From the NCBI RefSeq assembly GCF_027172205.1, contig NC_070614.1:40430001-40494000 (forward strand): a stretch of DNA of 64,000 nt, in the 5' to 3' direction. Position 1 is the stretch's first letter. Each line of letters opens with the position of its first letter. The translations under genes and the position numbers were made by a program. The notes beneath the pieces were generated by a model, which saw only the letters and a list, made by a program, of their open reading frames with translations, made no database searches and was not told the DNA's origin. The stretch is from Podarcis raffonei (Eukaryota > Chordata > Lepidosauria > Squamata > Lacertidae). Positions 34,801 to 43,286 of the stretch are shown one piece after another.

Positions 34801-37579
34801 CCTCCCCCTTCTGGTGAGTTTAGCATACTGCAGCCTCTCCCCAGGATCACCTACATCCGTTGTATATAAAAGAACACAAGAAGAGCCCTGCCAGATCAGA
34901 TCACTGGCCCCTTCCATCCAGCTAATGCCTGTTCTCAAAGTAGCCAGCTAATGCCTGTGGTAAGCCCAAAAGCAGGACTTGAAGCTCCTAGCTATCTAGA
35001 GCTAGTGTGATGTTGTGTTTAGATGCATTTAACTAGGGCTAGGGAAGTCTGGGTTCAGATCCTCACTCAGCCATGAAACTTTCTGAATGATCTTGGGCCA
35101 GCTACTCTCTTTCAGTCTAACCTGCCTCACAGAACTGTTGGGATGATAACAGGAGTGGAGAGACAACTCCTTGGAGGAAGAATGGGATTAAAGAAGCATA
35201 TTATAATAACAGCAGAGGCCATCCTCGGAACTATGGTGGCTAGAAACTTCTTTAATAAAAGGAAAGTAGATGTTTTCAGGATGTTGAAGTGCCATGCTGC
35301 ATGCTGGCTGAAGATATATCTGCTCAGCAGTGAGTTTTCCCTTTGGCCTTGCTCACCCCAGCTTATCTTTCCACCTCTCTCAGGACTGCTCTGTAGCCTC
35401 CTGCAAGATAATCCGTTGTGACATTTTGTCACTGAAGACACGGGAGCCGCTGGAATTCAGGATCAAGGGGGATGTCGGTTTCCAGTGGGCATCTCAGGTA
35501 TAGAGGTTGCCATTGATGGGTATTATATTGAGGGTTTTTTTAAAAAACAACAACAACAAAACAATTTTTTTTTGTGACCTGCAAAATGTTAATTTGCTCT
35601 GCTGGTCAGCAACTTGTCAGTGCCTGACAAGGGATTCCCCTCTCTCAGAAGGAATTGCTCTCTCTTCCCCAGATCCAGCAGAAGAAAGTTGTCTTGGTGA
35701 GCATCGCCCAGATTTCCTATGATGAGAAAAAATACACACAGAAGGAAGGCTTTGCACAGGCCCAGGTAATGGGGGGAAAGGGCAGTGGTGCACTTAGTTG
35801 ATTTTAGGACTCCCTCAGATAACCTGCTTATTCATCCTTCATTCTGATTTGCTTGCACAAAGCTTATGCAGTGGTTAGGCACTGAACAGTTGAGAGTTAG
35901 ACAGTGGTTCTACCGAACATTTGTGATATGGCAAGTATTCATTCTGCATTGATCCTGATTTGCTTTTGGAGTGTTTATGCATCTTCCCAGTAATCAGTTG
36001 TTTGCCCAACACTTTCCAATGCAGTTCCCTATCACTTTCCAAACCACAAAAAGTCCAGTATTTTTTTGAAGTGGACAAAACCCTTTGATCCACTTCAATT
36101 GTGCAAACCTTACCTTTTGGTATGTGTTTCAATCCCTCCTGCAAAATACTGGCAGTCTTTAGGCACCTTTAGACTCTGAACTATAAGGATATGACGCTGC
36201 TTTCAGGGCAGGGGGAGCAGCAGCCTCACCCAGTGCTTATAGTTGGGGCCTAACTCCTGGGTTTTTCTGCCAGAGATGTCTACCGTTGGACTGAGGGAGG
36301 GAGGGAGCAAGAGCAGAAAACTGGCAGCTGGACCTCTGGCCTCCCACTCGCCCCAGCACTTGGGTTAGAGGATGACATCAGAATGTCTTGGTTAGTCTGG
36401 TTCTGTTCAATTTCTTCCCACCCAGGTGCAGACCATGGTGGAACGAATAGAGCTCTACAACTACCTGCCTGCGATCATTGGCAGTGCCATTGCGGGGCTT
36501 GTCCTTCTCGCTGTCATTGCTGCAGTCCTCTACAAGGTGAGGCAGAGTTGCAAGGGGAATCTAATGAGAAGCGAAGGAGGGCTTAATCCAGATGTGGGGA
36601 AGGTTTGTAAGGCTTCTGAATTTGGTCTGTGAGGCCATTTTCGGCAAACCACACCGACCTGACATAAGATGTCAGGTTCACATGTGTCATATTTATTTGT
36701 TTATACTCCCATTTCATTTTAAAAAATTGAGGTGGTTTACAATGTGTGTGTGTGTATGTACACACACTTTAAAAAAAGGAAAACCACAGGTCATCAACTA
36801 ACTTTTACAGAATATGTTTTTCTTAATTGTCTGCATCAGCCTGGTGGCAAAGAAAAGTATTCAGCAAATCTTTAAAGGTTAATATAGAAGGTGCCTGTCA
36901 AATTTCTACTGGAAGTGCATTCCACAGGGCTGGGCTGATGACACTATTCAATTTAACACTGAATCAAGTGAGCCTCACCAGCTTGGGGGACAACCAACAA
37001 TGTGGCAACCAGCAATGTGGTGCCCACAGGCATCTACAAAAGTCTTCCCTAATTCCAAAATGGTCTGCTATGCCTGCCCCCCCCTGAAATTAGGCTTAAA
37101 AGCAGAAGTTTAGTATAGCCAATAGAGTAGATTGTGGTGTGTGTGTGTGTGTGCAGCCCATGACAGTTTCTTTAATTTGTAAAGGTCCCAAAAGGCTGGT
37201 GATGCCTGCATTTCTGTTTGTGAAGTGATAACAGAAAGCATGTGCTTCTTGAGCATGTTCAGAGTGTTTTCCTCTCCTCAGTGGGATAATCCTAGGTGGG
37301 TGGGAGGCAAATGGCTTCTGCTGCAATCAAAGGGTATGATTTCCATGCCACAATCTCAGAAATAAAGCACTATATTTCTAGAAGAGTGAAATGTAACATT
37401 ATTCTTCTCTTTCACTTGCTCCCTGCTCCTTTCTTTCCTTCTAGCTTGGGTTCTTCAAGCGCCAATATAAGCAGATGCTTACTGAGGCTGGGGCTGATGA
37501 CGAAGCTGCAGATCCCACCTCACAACCCACCCCTCAAGACCTAGACGCCTCTCCTCCCAGCAAAGACACTGTCTACTAA
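9422..37579 (+). CDS. ITGAM-like: Integrin alpha gene A, leukocyte I-domain type (CD11b/c/d-like), complete, 30 exons
   Basis: This gene encodes a single-pass integrin alpha chain expected to pair with beta2 (CD18) at the leukocyte surface and bind complement fragments, ICAMs or fibrinogen. Exons read by eye, all with GT-AG borders: 9422-9458, 10834-10939, 12372-12475, 13223-13287, 13459-13573, 14504-14634, 17677-17810, 19514-19664, 20420-20570, 22348-22421, 23295-23427, 24111-24259, 24551-24685, 24785-24991, 26593-26723, 27317-27474, 28450-28598, 29676-29807, 30636-30709, 31565-31706, 31835-31948, 33040-33119, 33373-33456, 33629-33707, 34419-34526, 34733-34813, 35384-35497, 35673-35765, 36426-36536, 37445-37579. 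Total 3477 nt, giving 1158 residues, the usual family length (about 1150-1160). An in-frame TAA at 9407-9409 precedes the ATG. The tail begins K-LGFFKR as in ITGAM, but mammalian M/X/D copies may have arisen separately, so exact orthology is not claimed. Confidence 0.96.
10105..10225. mobile_element. hAT-like palindromic element, family B (gene A intron 1)
   Basis: Contains CTCCAACTCCCATCAGTCCC and the inverse GATGGGAGTTG, with CTGGAGGGCCAACC at the end. Confidence 0.65.
10772..10790 (+). repeat. (GT)n microsatellite
   Basis: Short GT dinucleotide run in intron 1 of gene A, 44 bp before exon 2. Confidence 0.8.
11225..11880 (-). repeat. Unnamed dispersed repeat U, reverse copy, with (CTAT)n microsatellite
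   Basis: Read on the minus strand it shares the order of words seen in the copies at 29885, 38290, 46490 and 52890, including GAGAAACTGA-type and ATGCA-rich segments. A CTAT microsatellite of about 80 bp interrupts it at 11306-11389. Very divergent. Confidence 0.5.
12161..12310. mobile_element. hAT-like element, family B, with degraded 8-bp duplication
   Basis: Element 12169-12302 begins CAGGACTGGGGAACCC and ends GGTTCCCCACACCTG. Flanks GCTTAGGG (12161-12168) and GCTCAGGT (12303-12310) match at six of eight positions. Lies in intron 2 of gene A, 62 bp before exon 3. Confidence 0.7.
12805..12935. mobile_element. hAT-like element, family B (gene A intron 3)
   Basis: Shows GATGTTGTTGGACTCCAATG, CCCATCAGTCCC and the terminal GGAAGGTACCAGGTT-type arm. 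Confidence 0.6.
12990..13157 (-). repeat. tRNA-derived SINE, reverse
   Basis: On the minus strand the head reads CTCAGTGGCAGAGCATTTGC and ends with a box B word (GGTTCAATCCCC), as in a tRNA-derived SINE common in lizards. Not a functional tRNA gene: the acceptor stem is not closed. Confidence 0.7.
13700..14245 (-). repeat. Unnamed repeat U split by a Tigger-like element
   Basis: The left part (13700-13758) and right part (14003-14245) join as one reverse copy of repeat U; the element at 13761-14000 sits between them with a TA duplication. Confidence 0.6.
13761..14000 (+). mobile_element. Tigger-like element, 240 bp
   Basis: Ends CAGTGGTACCTCGGGTTA and TAACCCGAGGTACCACTG are near-perfect inverted repeats. 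TA duplications at 13759-13760 and 14001-14002. Inserted into an older repeat in intron 5 of gene A. Confidence 0.9.
14504..20570 (+). CDS. ITGAM-like: Gene A exons 6-9: alpha I (von Willebrand A) domain with complete MIDAS
   Basis: Exons 14504-14634, 17677-17810, 19514-19664 and 20420-20570 encode residues 143-331, the ligand-binding I domain inserted between propeller blades 2 and 3. The metal-ion-dependent adhesion site is whole: DGSGS at residues 156-160, the threonine in GMTYTATAI near residue 221, and the aspartate of VITDG at 254. The domain ends KIFAIEG. The glutamate near 331 corresponds to the intrinsic-ligand glutamate that mammalian family members use to engage the beta subunit. 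Nothing indicates loss of ligand binding. Intron 6 (14635-17676, 3 kb) is the longest intron of the domain. Confidence 0.95.
16265..16610 (+). repeat. CpG-rich dispersed repeat (gene A intron 6)
   Basis: Starts GCAGCGGAGGAAGCCG and contains GGCGCCTGGGGC, GGGGCGGGGCGC and CAGAGTCTGCCTGCCTCCTC. The first part recurs inverted at about 28165-28290. Open frames across it on both strands are by-products of GC richness. Confidence 0.6.
16970..17110. mobile_element. hAT-like element, family B (gene A intron 6)
   Basis: Contains CCTCCAGATGTTGCTGAACT, CATTGGCTATGCTTGCTGG at the centre and AGTTTAGCAACATCTGAGG in the second arm. Confidence 0.65.
17525..17610. repeat. Unnamed squamate repeat fragment
   Basis: TGAGTTCAGTGGGGCTTCTT followed by GGTATAGGATTGC. 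Similar fragments lie at about 4795-4890, 15345-15410, 27070-27125 and 50040-50115 in either orientation. Confidence 0.45.
18235..18400 (+). repeat. LINE-type (CR1/L3-like) 3' fragment
   Basis: CATAGGCATCTGGGTGACCA, GATGCTGGACTAGATGGGCC and CTGATCCAGCAGGCT. Related pieces: 20975-21053 with 21184-21260, 22735-22870, 29020-29130, 34870-35000, 37640-37760 and 50840-50990. Exact family not certain. Confidence 0.55.
19290..19415. mobile_element. hAT-like element, family B (gene A intron 7)
   Basis: TCCTCCATATGTTGCTGGAC, CCAACATGGCCAATGGTGAT and AGCAACATCTGGAGGG. Ends about 100 bp before exon 8. Confidence 0.6.
20070..20276. mobile_element. Harbinger-type miniature element with TAA duplication
   Basis: Element 20073-20273 has inverted ends GGGCAGATCCACACC and its imperfect partner ending GATCTACCC, and TAA directly on both sides (20070-20072, 20274-20276). 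A 3-bp TWA duplication is the PIF/Harbinger signature. Defines family C. Lies in intron 8 of gene A, about 140 bp before exon 9. Confidence 0.75.
21046..21191. mobile_element. hAT-type element, family B, with perfect 8-bp duplication, inside a LINE fragment
   Basis: Element 21054-21183 begins CAGTGGTTCTCAACC and ends GAAAGGCTG, with long inverted arms (ACTACAACTCCCATCA and inverse). GCCTAGAG flanks it on both sides (21046-21053, 21184-21191). It splits a CR1/L3-like fragment. Confidence 0.85.
21930..22010 (+). repeat. CR1 LINE 3' end
   Basis: GGGGGTTGGACTAGATGACT, then CCTACCAACTCTAC and CTACGATTCC are the well-known CR1 terminal sequence. Confidence 0.8.
22348..26723 (+). CDS. ITGAM-like: Gene A exons 10-15: rest of beta-propeller with three calcium-binding loops
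   Basis: Residues 332-607 contain FG-GAP repeats and three EF-hand-like loops on the propeller underside. Exon 13 has a D-x-D-x-N-x-D-x-D loop (DLDQNTDMD, residues 463-471). Exon 14 has DITGDGWMD (525-533). Exon 15 has DLTGDGLKD (587-595). Each is followed or framed by VGAP- or IGAP-like turns ([22 protein letters not shown]). Exon 15 carries VGQ where most family members have VGA. Sequence order and exon borders match mammalian CD11 genes. The loops stabilise the propeller base; that role comes from the family, not from this sequence. Confidence 0.94.
22450..22580. mobile_element. hAT-like element, family B (gene A intron 10)
   Basis: CTTCCAGATCTTGCTGAACT, GCATGGCCAATGGCCAGGGA and TTCAGCAACCTCAGGAGG form the two arms and centre. 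Confidence 0.6.
23885..24010 (+). repeat. MIR-type SINE
   Basis: GTGGTATAGTGGTTAAAGCA is the tRNA-like start; CAGCCATGAAGTGACCTTGG is the core. Related copies at 32570-32830 (reverse), 34995-35190, 52140-52265 (reverse) and 63405-63595. Confidence 0.7.
25425..25620 (+). repeat. Unnamed dispersed repeat V (gene A intron 14)
   Basis: Begins GGTGCTTCCAGACGG and ends with roughly the inverse (CTGAAAGCAAC); contains TTAAAGTGGATTTG and CAATAAACATG. Further copies: 28685-28980, about 31170-31490, 33945-34115 and about 35810-36150. The inverted ends suggest a DNA element. Confidence 0.5.
25766..25819 (+). repeat. (TTTC)n microsatellite
   Basis: About 13 TTTC units in intron 14 of gene A. A similar run is at 59307-59362. 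Confidence 0.9.
27317..35765 (+). CDS. ITGAM-like: Gene A exons 16-28: thigh, genu and calf domains of the extracellular leg
   Basis: Residues 608-1077 form the beta-sandwich leg. Recognisable family landmarks are [11 protein letters not shown] at the thigh start, [26 protein letters not shown] (the genu-region cysteine loop), the calf segments ending SYRKVTLPQ and [21 protein letters not shown], and [14 protein letters not shown] before the membrane. Several N-glycosylation sequons are visible (NFS, NHT, NVT, NTT, NIT, NFT, NAS, NVS). Exon lengths are 158, 149, 132, 74, 142, 114, 80, 84, 79, 108, 81, 114 and 93 nt. No stop or frame break was seen in any exon. Confidence 0.93.
28165..28295 (-). 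repeat. Reverse copy of the CpG-rich repeat seen at 16265
   Basis: On the minus strand it reads GCGGAGGAAGCCGCTTGGGC, GGCGCCTGGGGC and AGAGTCTGCCTGCCTCCTCC, paralleling 16265-16400. Lies in intron 16 of gene A. Confidence 0.6.
29885..30290 (+). repeat. Unnamed dispersed repeat U (gene A intron 18)
   Basis: About 400 bp. Word order AAATTCAGTT, CTTTCTGAAACAATTC, CACTTCTCCAGATTTTCC, AAAATGCA, GGAAAAATGAGAAACTGA is shared with 46490-47090 and 52890-53310. Confidence 0.55.
32185..32280 (+). repeat. Sauria SINE / Bov-B 3' fragment
   Basis: CACACCTCATAGTCAACTCT and AGGGGTCCTTTACCTTTACC mark the tail only; the body is missing. Confidence 0.65.
32570..32830 (-). repeat. MIR-type SINE, reverse
   Basis: Contains CCTCACAACAATCCTGTGAA, GGCTGAGTGGGGATTTGACC and the inverted tRNA-like head TTTAACCACTACACCATGCT. 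In intron 21 of gene A. Confidence 0.75.
34995..35190 (+). repeat. MIR-type SINE
   Basis: GGGTTCAGATCCTCACTCAG (box B region) and GAATGATCTTGGGCCAGCTA with CTGCCTCACAGAACTGTTGG. In intron 26 of gene A. Confidence 0.75.
36426..37579 (+). CDS. ITGAM-like: Gene A exons 29-30: transmembrane helix and cytoplasmic tail (GFFKR)
   Basis: Exon 29 (36426-36536) encodes a hydrophobic helix from about residue 1092 to 1113 ([11 protein letters not shown] and onward), ending LYK. Exon 30 (37445-37579) opens with [11 protein letters not shown], the membrane-proximal GFFKR that clasps the beta tail in resting integrins. The remaining tail is acidic and proline-rich and ends SKDTVY, longer than the human ITGAM tail. 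The stop codon TAA is 37577-37579 and shares two bases with an AATAAA hexamer (37578-37583). Confidence 0.95.
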
Positions 37580-37583
37580 TAAA
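37578..37583 (+). promoter_or_regulatory. AATAAA hexamer overlapping the gene A stop codon
   Basis: The hexamer begins on the second base of the stop codon. If it is the working poly(A) signal, the 3' untranslated region would be only about 15-40 nt. A G/T-rich stretch follows at about 37588-37620. The next clear AATAAA on this strand is at about 39282, inside a possible LTR-like fossil. Which one is used cannot be told from sequence. Confidence 0.45.
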
Positions 37584-39189
37584 CCTCCTGTTCCTCTGCG
37601 ACTTTTCGATACTCTGGGGAAGGTAACCCTCAAAAGCCCATTTTAAGGACATAAGAAGAGCCTTGCAGGACCTGATCAAATGTCTAGTTTCCCACAGTGG
37701 TCAACCAGATGCTTCTGAGACAAACGGGTCATGGAGGCAATAGATTTCCCCCCCATTGTTGCTCCCTAGTGACTGGGATTCAGAGGCTCCATTGCAGCTC
37801 TTTGATAGCCTTATTTTCTGTGAATCCTCCCCCTCCTTTAAAAGACATCTAAACTCTTGACCATCATCATGTATTGTGACATTTCTCCTTAACCAAAGAG
37901 ATTCTCCTTTTACCCCTTCAGCACAATGGATATAAAAAACTACTGCAGTATTACAGTTTATCCCCAGCATAATGTGCCACATTTTCTAGCACAAATTTAC
38001 ATCTTATTCTGTGGGCTGATAGTAGAGTTGGAAGGCTACTTCAATTGTGCTGCAAAAATGCCACTGAGGATGTCAGACTAGGATTCTCTTGAACAATTTT
38101 TGATCCAAAGCCTATTGAAGGGGAGTAATGGAGTCTTCAGTGTCCTTGGTAGCACTTTTTCATTTAGGCAGTACAATGATTAAGGGAACTGAAAGCAGTG
38201 GTTGTATTTGAAGCAGAGAAATATTATGCTGGAACTGTGGGTTTTCGGGGGGAAAGCTAAGAGATAGTGGTGTGGACAACTAGAGTTGAGGGAGAAATTT
38301 GGTTTGGTTTGCTGTTTCATGTGAACCTAACTAATTCAGTTTCTGAAACAATGCATAAATCACAGCACAGCTAGGCTTCAAAATTTGCCCTTCCCAGAAC
38401 TTTGTGATGCAGTCTTCTGACTAAAAAAAGTGTGGATTATAGGAAAGCATGTATAAAATGCATATACTAATGAAATAATATGTTAAATTTATGGGGAAAC
38501 TGCTTGCAAAAATGTATAGTAGAGGAAATTTGGATTAAAATGCTGATGAATTTCCACGAGGACTGTCTTTTAAAAAAGGAAGTGTGGCAAATTTAACAAC
38601 TTGAATTGTATTGTTTTTGTGTTCAATTGTTGTAAACAACTCTATTTTTTTATAAATAGCAGTATCAAATTATTTTTATAAGTAAAAAAGAAGAAACTGA
38701 AGAGAAACCAAAATAGACAGATTTGTCAACTCCTAGAGACAACCTTACACAAAACGGAAGCATTCAGCAGTGTGAAAAAGAGAAATACATCTCAAAATAG
38801 TAAAATAAGGTAATCAAAAACTGATTTGAAAAAACAACAAACAAACTGAAAAGCACCCCTGCCCCATTGTTTCCAGTTTTATTAAACTCTAGCCCACAGA
38901 AGTTTACGTTGTTATAAATGTGTTAGTCTTCAAGATGCCACACACTGTTGTTTCTGTTGCAACAGAATATTGCAACAGGTATATTGCCATTGGACTATAC
39001 TACAGGGTTGTAGAAAAATATATTTCAAAGATAGTAGAAAGTCATTTGTTAAAGAGTGAGGATGGCATCAGAGCTTGGGTGGTAGAGTACTGGGGGGAGG
39101 TGAGCTGCTGCCTTGGTAGCAGGAGGGCATTCTTTGGAACTGGGTGGGTTGTGGATGAGTTGCCATAATGCAGGGATGTCACTGCATGT

Positions 39190-39362
39190 TTGTCATGGAC
39201 TGGCTAGATGCAGAGGAGTGGTGGGAGGCCATTGGGAAGAGTTCCTGTGATCACTGGGTCTGAGCTGTTTTGGTTTCTTTGAATAAAGTGTTAACTTCAC
39301 TAGCCCCAGGTGTTTTATTGCTGACCTGTTCCGGACTCCAGCTCCCAGCAATGTTGCACCTT
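39190..39362 (+). mobile_element. Possible solo LTR fossil
   Basis: Starts TGTCATGGACTGGC, contains an AATAAA signal at about 39282 and a following T/G-rich stretch. This layout resembles the end of an LTR retrotransposon. Both ends are uncertain and no internal region is attached. Old and broken if real. Confidence 0.3.
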
Positions 39363-39850
39363 TGCATTTCATGATGTCACATAGCTCTGTAATATGCACT
39401 GAATCCCACTGCCAATACTTGATGCTCTTTACTGATGTAGAAGTCACATAGTTGGCAGTGAAGAGAGATCTGAAGGCCGGAATAGGATAAGTCTGGGTTC
39501 TTAAAGGTTTAGAAAAAGGGAGAGCTAGGCTCTGGTGGACAACTAAAAGCAAAGCATGGTAGGAAAATAAATCTGTCAAAGGGGCAGAAACATGAAAGTG
39601 AGGAAGCCCATGCTCAACCAGCCTAGATGGAAGTAACAGTGTTTGGGGAAACATGTCCGAATTTTGCAAAAAATGTCATACTATCTCAAACACCAAATTT
39701 CAATTTGATACCAGACAAGTTAAATTTCAGCACATACTTTGTCATATGTTACTTACAATGTATCCTAGTAGCCCCATTCTTATCTTATTAACGCAACTAG
39801 AGTATTCCCTGCTAGACACCCTCTGAAGACTGGGCAGTCTGCATTTGCTT

Positions 39851-39870
39851 TGAGTATAGCTATAAATAGA
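39851..39870 (+). promoter_or_regulatory. MEF2-like / TATA-like motif upstream of COX6A2
   Basis: CTATAAATAG at 39860-39869 is a full match to the MEF2 consensus and also resembles a TATA box. CANNTG E-box matches lie nearby at about 39842 (CATTTG) and 39954 (CAAGTG). MEF2 and E-box sites are known to drive the mammalian muscle isoform. The motif is about 330 bp before the ATG, so the 5' untranslated region would be long if this is a TATA box. Function is inferred. Confidence 0.45.
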
Positions 39871-40192
39871 CCCCAGGAATCCAAGGGTGGGGAGAAGAGG
39901 TTGGTTGGTTCCTGGGCCTCAAGCCAAGGGTAATGAGACCTTGGTCTTTAAACAAGTGTTAGTCGATGGTCTTCCTGGATAATATTCAAGCTGGGCTATG
40001 TTTGTCTCTCAGATTGATTGGCCAAGCATGGTCAGATGGGCATAACTGTCAGGTCTGGCAAAGGGGAGGAGAGGGCTGTGGTATAGGGAGTTTGCAGGAA
40101 GGCCTTAAACACAGGAGAGTGAAGAGAGACCAACCAGCCCGACGAGGAGAGACCTCTATTGTTGACAACCTCGGACGTCCTTGGCTTCACAC

Positions 40193-41660
40193 ATGATTCC
40201 CTGGTGGAGGGCCACACGACTGGTGGCCCACGGACGAAAGCTTGCCACAGCAGCGGCTAGTGGGCACCATGGTGATGGGTCAGGTGGTAAGTGAATTCAG
40301 TAAGAGACAAGGCCAATAGCATAAATGATTACTGAAAAATTGTTGAGCAGCACCACTGTTCTTAGGTCATGATTGCTACCTATTTATTCTTTCTTTTACC
40401 TTAATGGTTCAGGGGAAAGTGTACACTTTTAAAAATTAATTTTAAGAAACTTTATTTTAACTTGGGGGACATAAATGATGCCTGAGATTTTATTTGCTCC
40501 TTGCTTCCACTTGTCTGTCCCTTGCCCAATTTTTGTTTCAAAAGACCTTTGCTTCCTTTAATAATCTGTTATTGGGACACTATGCAAGGTATTATGTATT
40601 AGCATATGCCTTTTGGAATGGGGTCCCTATTAGGTTTGGAGAAGTGTCTGTCCTAGGAAGCTAAATACATATTAAAGTGACGGCATCTTCCACTATCTAG
40701 TTCTATAAGTGCCCTTTTCTCTACACCCGCCCCCCGGCCAATTAACTGAAATGTACTACCCCATTGCTTTCCCTCTGGGTTTGTACTTTTGGAAAGATGC
40801 CGGTGATTTGGTATCTGATCTGTTTTCCACAAAAAAGGACAGCAAAGAAAGGGACCTTGAGAATGACCTTATTTCTCTGTTAGAGGGCACTGTGCAACAG
40901 CAGATCATAGAGTAGGTACTGGGCAGAGGGTACTTGCCCCTTGAGAATCAAAATGTGCCAGTGGCTCAGGAAAACACAAGGAGGCACTGTGTTGCTCCAA
41001 AGAAGTGGATGCTACAACAGCACACCAATGCCATCTGCTGCAGTTTATGCTCTGCATTTGAGATTATCCTGTCTTTCCTATTTGTGATGCAGTGAGAACA
41101 TGGAAAATCTTATCCTTTGTGGTGGCACTTCCTGGAGTGGGTGTCTGCATGTTGAATGTCTATCTGCAACAAGCAAATCACCCGCATGAACCACCTGAGT
41201 TCATCCCATATCATCACCTGCGCCTCCGATCAAAGGTAAGAATTAAGCAGGAGAGTTCTGGTAATGGATTAGGGAGCATCATTTCCCAAAACAGATAGGT
41301 CAAGCTATGTGGCTTGGGATATTGATACTCAAAGGACACCATGTGAATTATTGTTTAGTCTTTTAAAATGTCGGCTGAGTTTGGTTTTTATTCTGTGCTT
41401 TTAGTTGTCTGCTATTTTACATCATACTGTGCTAGCTGCTTAAAAAAATATCATTGTAATGATTTTCTTCATTATATTAAGGGGTATGCAATTTAAAAAA
41501 TAGATAGATGGAAGGGGTGTACTGGCAATCTAGCCCTCAGTTCTCTTTCTCTCTCCTTCTTTTTCAGCCTTTCCCCTGGGGTGATGGAAATCACACCTTA
41601 TTTCATAACCCTCACACCAACCCACTGCCCACAGGTTATGAAGGAGGCAGCCACCACTGA
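40193..41660 (+). CDS. COX6A2: Cytochrome c oxidase subunit 6A (heart/muscle isoform by synteny), complete, 3 exons
   Basis: Exons 40193-40286, 41093-41235 and 41568-41660 join in phase to 330 nt, encoding 109 residues. The protein is a nuclear-encoded inner-membrane subunit of respiratory complex IV. Exon 1 encodes an N-terminal presequence rich in R, K, A and H with no acidic residue until position 28 ([16 protein letters not shown]), as expected for mitochondrial import. Exon 2 holds the membrane helix ([18 protein letters not shown]) and [14 protein letters not shown]. Exon 3 holds the family signature [14 protein letters not shown] followed by NPLPTGYE. The C-terminus GGSHH is slightly longer than in mammals. 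Some residues (VALPG, MLNVYL, HNPH) resemble isoform 6A1, so the 6A2 name rests mainly on its place beside CD11 integrin genes. Confidence 0.95.
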
Positions 41661-41747
41661 ACCACTGCCATTCTTTCTTACGGGGGGACAGGGAGGCATA
41701 TATCCCTGTATAACTTTATTACTGCTTTGAGACAGGTTTCCAGGGAT

Positions 41748-41753
41748 AATAAA
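41748..41753 (+). promoter_or_regulatory. Poly(A) signal of COX6A2
   Basis: AATAAA lies 88 nt after the COX6A2 stop codon, giving a short 3' untranslated region typical of this gene. A T/G-rich stretch follows. Confidence 0.75.
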
Positions 41754-42854
41754 ATCACATTTTGATGGATGGAGCACTTGCTTGGTATTTCAAATTGCAT
41801 TGTATTGGAGGCAGTTTGGGGGAATGTTGGGGGGGGGAGTGTTGTTCTTCTGCCAAATTTTCAGGGAAAAGAGGTCAGCTGGGAAACAGTTGATGCCTAG
41901 TGCATTAGATGATAGCTTTCAGCCAGGGCTGCTGAGGTTAGCCTAGAGATGTTCAACCCCACCCCCGAAGAAGTCCTGATAGCCAATTAACAGTGAAAAA
42001 TCTGTCAGGATTGCAGCTGATCTTGCTTGCATTGCCGTGCTTCCTATGTTTACAGTTCCTAAAGACCTGGGTGACTTCATGTGTATTTTTCTCAAATTTG
42101 CATCATGCAATTCTTTTTTTTAAAAATGTTGATAGTTATAAATTTATATCCACATACCAAGTCCAAGATGCAGCATAACTGTGAATGAAAGAAACAACCA
42201 GGGGACTTCTTCAGGCAGCAACTGTTTGCACAGCAGATTAAGTTGCAGGAGGAACAATCTGATACATCTATCTCCAGTACGGGAACATGGTCCCCAGGCA
42301 GAAAAATCCCAGCATTTCACCTAAAAGCATTTCATCTAAATGCTGTGCCTGAGATCTTAAAACCCAGGGCCAGGATTAATTTATGGGTAATAAGTGCATT
42401 TGCAGATATTTGCCCTTTTTTCTTCTTCCATGATCCATTTATTCAAAATCTTTTCTTTTTGCAAAAGCTGGGAGAATTTGGGGGTAGAGATAGTTATATC
42501 TGGAGTACAAGGGCAGGGACCAGTGAATAATTGCTATGGAAGATTGAGAAGGAACTGTGCAAGACACTTATGCCTCACCCCTTGACCACATAAATTTGGT
42601 TCAGTCTCCCTTCCGGCAGCTGAGATGCTGCTGTTCACATTCTTTTCAGTCTGCTACGTTTATAAGGACAATAACATTTTACCACAGGTGTATTGCTGGA
42701 TGTGCTACAAACATAAGACACTCTTTCTCACACTTCTGCAACATATGACTGAACTTCACCAGCCCATAGTCATAGGGATTAGAAGCCATGATCCCTAGCT
42801 TTCAAAGCCACGATAGGCGTATTTTCCTGCATAAAAAGCACTTTTTTGTAGGAC

Positions 42855-42975
42855 TGTGTGTATGTCAGGAGTGGGGAACCTGTGGTCCTCCACCTGGCGT
42901 TAGACTCCAACTCCCATCAGGGAGTTGCTATTCAGCAACAGCTAGAGGACCACAAGTTGTCCATTCCCGGTACAG
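42855..42975. mobile_element. hAT-like element, family B
   Basis: CAGGAGTGGGGAACCTGTGG at the left and CAGCTAGAGGACCACAAGTT at the right; GACTCCAACTCCCATCAGGG in the arm. Confidence 0.65.
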
Positions 42976-43286
42976 GCATTTCTCCACTTATGCATGTTTG
43001 ACTTGCCCATGAACATGTGAAGTTTTGGGAAACAATTAAATAAATTAATCTAAACTGCAAAAATATGTGAACAGGGCAAAAATGGCCTGAAAAGAACAGA
43101 AAAGCTGCAAAAATGGCACGAAAATAGCGGGAAAATAGCTAGTCATTCCATAAGCCCTTGCACTGATCTTTGAGGCCTTGGAGAATTGGAGTTTGAGAAA
43201 GGAGGTTTGGAGGGAGTAATTTTGGTGGCTTTTTAGTGGAATTCAGCTTTTTAGATGTTGTTCCCCACTACACATGATTTCACGTA

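Larger units (their letters stand above)
37580..40192. other. Intergenic between gene A and COX6A2
   Basis: Holds a CR1/L3-like fragment (37640-37760), a copy of repeat U (about 38290-38720), a possible LTR-like fossil (39190-39360) and the presumed COX6A2 promoter (39840-40190). No further exon was recognised. Confidence 0.6.

Noticed and set aside
40709-40915. Open frame of 68 codons in COX6A2 intron 1
   Set aside because: No splice phase that fits the three-exon COX6A gene and no recognised family; the exons on either side join in phase without it.
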